Positions 5,665 through 8,157 of a stretch of 8,157 nt of DNA are shown here, one piece after another (positions within the stretch are counted from its first letter, which is position 1; each line of letters begins with the position of its first letter). This stretch comes from Gammaproteobacteria bacterium. GTDB lineage: Bacteria > Pseudomonadota > Gammaproteobacteria > HK1. A model generated the notes under the pieces. The model was not told where the DNA came from, did not search any database, and saw only the letters and a list, made by a program, of their open reading frames with translations. The position numbers were made by a program, and so were the translations under genes. Location: contig JAJECB010000196.1 of assembly GCA_022822245.1 (NCBI GenBank), positions 1-8,157 of the forward strand, written 5' to 3'.

Positions 5665-7630
5665 CGGATGCGACAATCCCGAGGAACCGCTCGACCGCAA
5701 GCGCCGGGGTCGCCTCCCGGCGCGTGAAGATCGAGTACGTCCGCGAGGGGAACGCGCCCGGGACCGGGACCTTCCGCAACCGATCCGAGCCGTAGATGCA
5801 CATCTCGGGGACGATGGCGATTCCGACCCCCGCTTCGACGTAGTGCTTGATCTCGTTCCATCCGGCCACTTCCAGGACCCGGTCGAGGACGAGGCCCTGC
5901 CGGCGGAAGACCATGTTCGCGACCCGGCTCGTGTAATGGTCCGCGGGGTGGCCGACCGAGGGATACCTCGCCACGTCCGCGAGGTCCACCGACTCCCGCC
6001 CGGCGAGCGGATGGCCTTCGGGGGTGATGAGGACGAAGCTCGATTTGCCGAGGGGCTGGCGTTCGAACTCGGGCTCCTCGACGTCCATCGCCCCGACGAC
6101 GAGGTCCACGTCGAAGTCGCGAAGCCACTCCAATCGCTCCCGGCCGGTGCCGGTTCTCACGTTGATCTCGACCCCCGGACACGATTCCCGGAACCGGCCG
6201 AGATACTTCGGCAGCCAGGCCGCCGCGGAAGTCTGCCCGGCGCCGATGCGAAGGCCGCCGGCCGCCTCCCCACGAGAGCGCTCGGCGAAGGACTCCGGCA
6301 GACGATCCAGCGCGTGCACCAGGGGCATGGCATGCCGAAAGACCCGCTTTGCGGCCGGGGTCGGGGCGATGCCCCCCGTGCTTCGCACGAAGAGCCGGGT
6401 TCCGAATTCCGCCTCGAGGTCACGTATCCACTTCGACGCGGTGGGCTGATTGGAGAAGGCCTGCTCGGCCGCCCGGCTGATGCTCCGGTGCTTCACCGCG
6501 AAACAGAAGGCCCGGAGCTTTCTGAGCGGGTCCGTCCTGGCGGGACTGCCAGCCCGGCTGTCGGCGCGACCCTCGGCGCCACCGCCAGCGCCACCGCCAT
6601 CGCCGGCGGGCGGCTCGGAGGATCGACTGGCCGGCAGTTCGTCGCCCCGCCCGCTTCGCAGCGAATCCGTCCCCCCGGCGCGGTCCCGGTGCTGCGACGA
6701 TGCATCCGGGAACTCGGACCACACGGCTTCGACGAAATGCCGCAGGAAGCGCGGCCCGGGCCGGTCGCGCCGGTGGAACAGCCCGAGGGTGCGGGCCGGA
6801 AAGCGTTCGGTGAGAGGCACGACCGAAAGCCGGGAGGTCTTCGGTACCGCGAGCGATTCGCAAACGATGATCCCGACACCGGCCTCGACGAGGGCATGGG
6901 CGACGGGCCATTCGTTGGTCTCCACCACGACGTTGCGCTGGAGCCCGGGATGCCGGTACGGCCACTCGCCTCCTTCGGGCCCCGGGACCAGGCTCTCCGG
7001 GCTCGGTCCGATCTTCGCCCATGGGCCGAGCTCCTCGACAGTCACCGCTTCGCGTTCCGCGAGGGGGTGACCCGCGGGAACGGCCGCCACCCACCCGGCG
7101 GACAACATCGGACGGAAGACGACCCGGTCCGGGACCGGTCTCTCCGCACCGAACACGAGGCTCTCCTCGTCGGCAAGCAGGCGCTTCAGCCCCTCGTGGA
7201 AAGGCCCGGCCCGGACCCGCGGGCCGAGCGCCGGGTGCTCGCCGAGAAGCCGCCCGATGGTTCGGGAGACGACTTCGAGCGCCATGCCCTCCTCGGAAAC
7301 GACGTGGAGGCTCGGCCCCGCCGAAGCCGGATCGGCGGCCCCGACGCGATCGGCAAGCCCGCCAAGCTCGTCGAGCAGCGGGTGCACCAATGCGTGCAGG
7401 CACTCGCCCGCGGGAGTGAGGGTGACGGTGAGGCCGGGCATGTCGCGGTCGAGCAGCGCGGCGCCGAGCTCGTGCTCGAGCTCGCGAACGTGAAGCGCCA
7501 CCGCCTCGGGGGCGAGCGACAGCGCGTCCGCCGCCCGGGACAGGCTGCCGAGCTCCGCGGTGTGGCGGAACGCCGACAACTGCTGCAGCCGGTCCGGCTT
7601 CCGGTAGAGACGGCTGAGGTCGGTCGTCAC
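5645..7630 (-). CDS. Tandem fusion of two complete LysR-type regulators
   Basis: One open frame of 661 residues containing two full LTTRs. Unit A: winged helix-turn-helix at about 15-75 (SLSRAADALSLAPEAVALHV) and effector domain at about 106-308 (PAGHPLAERE, VVETNEWPVAHALVEAGVGI). A Gly/Ala/Ser/Arg-rich linker at about 309-366 joins it to unit B: helix-turn-helix at about 368-428 (SISRAAEQAFSNQPTASKWI) and effector domain at about 457-655 (GGLRIGAGQTS, VDLVVGAMD, ITPEGHPLAGRESVDL, IKHYVEAGVGIAIVPEM). A normal LTTR has about 300 residues. No ATG, GTG or TTG codon exists in frame within the linker, so unit B seems to be made only as part of the fusion. GTG 7630 is the start, overlapping the previous stop by GTGA, which indicates translational coupling. 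LTTRs usually form homotetramers, so a covalent pair could give a fixed hetero-arrangement; this is inference. Both recognition helices look intact. Targets and effectors are unknown. Confidence 0.88.
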   Translation of the reverse strand: MTTDLSRLYRKPDRLQQLSAFRHTAELGSLSRAADALSLAPEAVALHVRELEHELGAALLDRDMPGLTVTLTPAGECLHALVHPLLDELGGLADRVGAADPASAGPSLHVVSEEGMALEVVSRTIGRLLGEHPALGPRVRAGPFHEGLKRLLADEESLVFGAERPVPDRVVFRPMLSAGWVAAVPAGHPLAEREAVTVEELGPWAKIGPSPESLVPGPEGGEWPYRHPGLQRNVVVETNEWPVAHALVEAGVGIIVCESLAVPKTSRLSVVPLTERFPARTLGLFHRRDRPGPRFLRHFVEAVWSEFPDASSQHRDRAGGTDSLRSGRGDELPASRSSEPPAGDGGGAGGGAEGRADSRAGSPARTDPLRKLRAFCFAVKHRSISRAAEQAFSNQPTASKWIRDLEAEFGTRLFVRSTGGIAPTPAAKRVFRHAMPLVHALDRLPESFAERSRGEAAGGLRIGAGQTSAAAWLPKYLGRFRESCPGVEINVRTGTGRERLEWLRDFDVDLVVGAMDVEEPEFERQPLGKSSFVLITPEGHPLAGRESVDLADVARYPSVGHPADHYTSRVANMVFRRQGLVLDRVLEVAGWNEIKHYVEAGVGIAIVPEMCIYGSDRLRKVPVPGAFPSRTYSIFTRREATPALAVERFLGIVASDVVGAG

Positions 7631-8157
7631 GGTTCAGCGGACGGACGAAGGGACGGACGGTGGGAGGGGAGAGCGGGCGAACGGGGGGACGGCGGAGGAG
7701 AGCCCGACTCGATGAGGGCGCAGAATCGCTCCGCCGCGCGAGAGAGGATTCCCTCGCGGCTCCGGTACACGCCATATCTCCTCAGGGGTACGCGGGGGTG
7801 GAGCGGGATGCGCTCGACCCGGTCCGAGTCGTCGAGCACGATTTCCGGCACGGCGGCGATCCCGGCGCCGAACTCGACGTGGCGCTTGATGAGATCCCAT
7901 TCGGGAAGCTCCATGACGATGTCGAAGCGCACCCCGAAATGCCGTCCCGTTTCTTCCAGCGTCCTTCGAGCGTAGTGCCCGGGTGGCTGCGCGATGACGG
8001 GAAAGGAAGCGATTTCCGCGGCGCTCGGCTCCGGGTTTCCGGAGAGCGGGTGTCCCACGGGGAGGATGAGCACCATCCCCGAAGTGAGCAGATGGCGAAA
8101 CTCCAAGTCGGGGGGCACGACATCCATCGCCCCGAAGGCAAGCTCCACCTCGCGGTC
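7627..8157 (-). CDS. LysR-type regulator, effector domain (cut by window edge)
   Basis: The 3' part of an LTTR gene, 176 residues, whose N-terminal helix-turn-helix lies beyond the window. The visible part is the second half of the effector domain: VELAFGAMDVV, ILPVGHPLSG, MELPEWDLIKRHVEFGAGI then AAVPEIV, and RYGVYRSREG. It resembles unit B of the next gene closely (VDLVVGAMDV; WNEIKHYVEAGVGIAIVPEM), so they are probably duplicates. The GTG at 8148 is internal, not the start, since the frame continues to the edge with the residues DRE before VELAFG. The last 27 or so residues are Pro/Ser/Arg-rich low complexity (SPPPSPRSPALPSHRPSLRP) beyond the normal domain end. The stop TGA overlaps the GTG start of the double LTTR by four bases. 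Confidence 0.88.
   Translation of the reverse strand, partial: DREVELAFGAMDVVPPDLEFRHLLTSGMVLILPVGHPLSGNPEPSAAEIASFPVIAQPPGHYARRTLEETGRHFGVRFDIVMELPEWDLIKRHVEFGAGIAAVPEIVLDDSDRVERIPLHPRVPLRRYGVYRSREGILSRAAERFCALIESGSPPPSPRSPALPSHRPSLRPSAEP

Noticed and set aside
4279..5727. A 482-codon plus-strand frame across hicA and the single LTTR
   Set aside because: It runs antisense to two recognised genes and has low-complexity composition without family motifs.
5513..7975. An 820-codon open frame on the plus strand opposite the LTTR genes
   Set aside because: It is the antisense shadow of well-supported LTTR genes. The product is Arg/Gly/Pro-rich with no domain, as expected in G+C-rich DNA.
1..8157. 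tRNA, rRNA or CRISPR array, including a tRNA attachment site beside the integrase
   Set aside because: I found no cloverleaf-like gene, ribosomal sequence or regularly spaced repeats on either strand.

Overview
The window is visibly G+C-rich and every gene I can support lies on the minus strand. A general outer-membrane porin with a proteobacterial-style leader and C-terminal Phe, plus LysR-type regulators, points to a Gram-negative proteobacterium. I cannot name the lineage. The density of accessory genes (integrase, Uma2 nuclease-fold protein, HicAB toxin-antitoxin pair) suggests a plastic genomic region.

Layout in transcription order, right to left. At 8157-4693 lies a co-directional run of LysR-type transcriptional regulators (LTTRs): a 5'-truncated one entering from the window edge (7627-8157), a 661-residue protein that joins two complete LTTRs in one reading frame (5645-7630), and an ordinary 309-residue LTTR (4693-5622). 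The first two genes overlap by GTGA. The second and third are separated by a short gap that contains a 20-bp tandem duplication. Four LTTR units therefore appear to sit in one operon, with no obvious target gene inside the window. At 4566-4154 is a hicA-hicB pair with a short, probably DNA-binding-less HicB. A gene-poor stretch of about 420 bp follows, then a Uma2-family protein (3154-3729) and a tyrosine recombinase with all catalytic residues (1714-2925). Last is a porin (300-1448) with a complete signal-peptide coding sequence just upstream but no start codon: an in-frame TAA stands where the first codons should be.

The two points most worth attention are the double-LTTR fusion inside an LTTR array, and the headless porin next to a tyrosine recombinase. 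The porin also carries an EF-hand-like calcium loop. The porin could be a silent or rearranged cassette, or simply a decaying gene; the window alone cannot decide. No tRNA, rRNA or CRISPR array was recognised.
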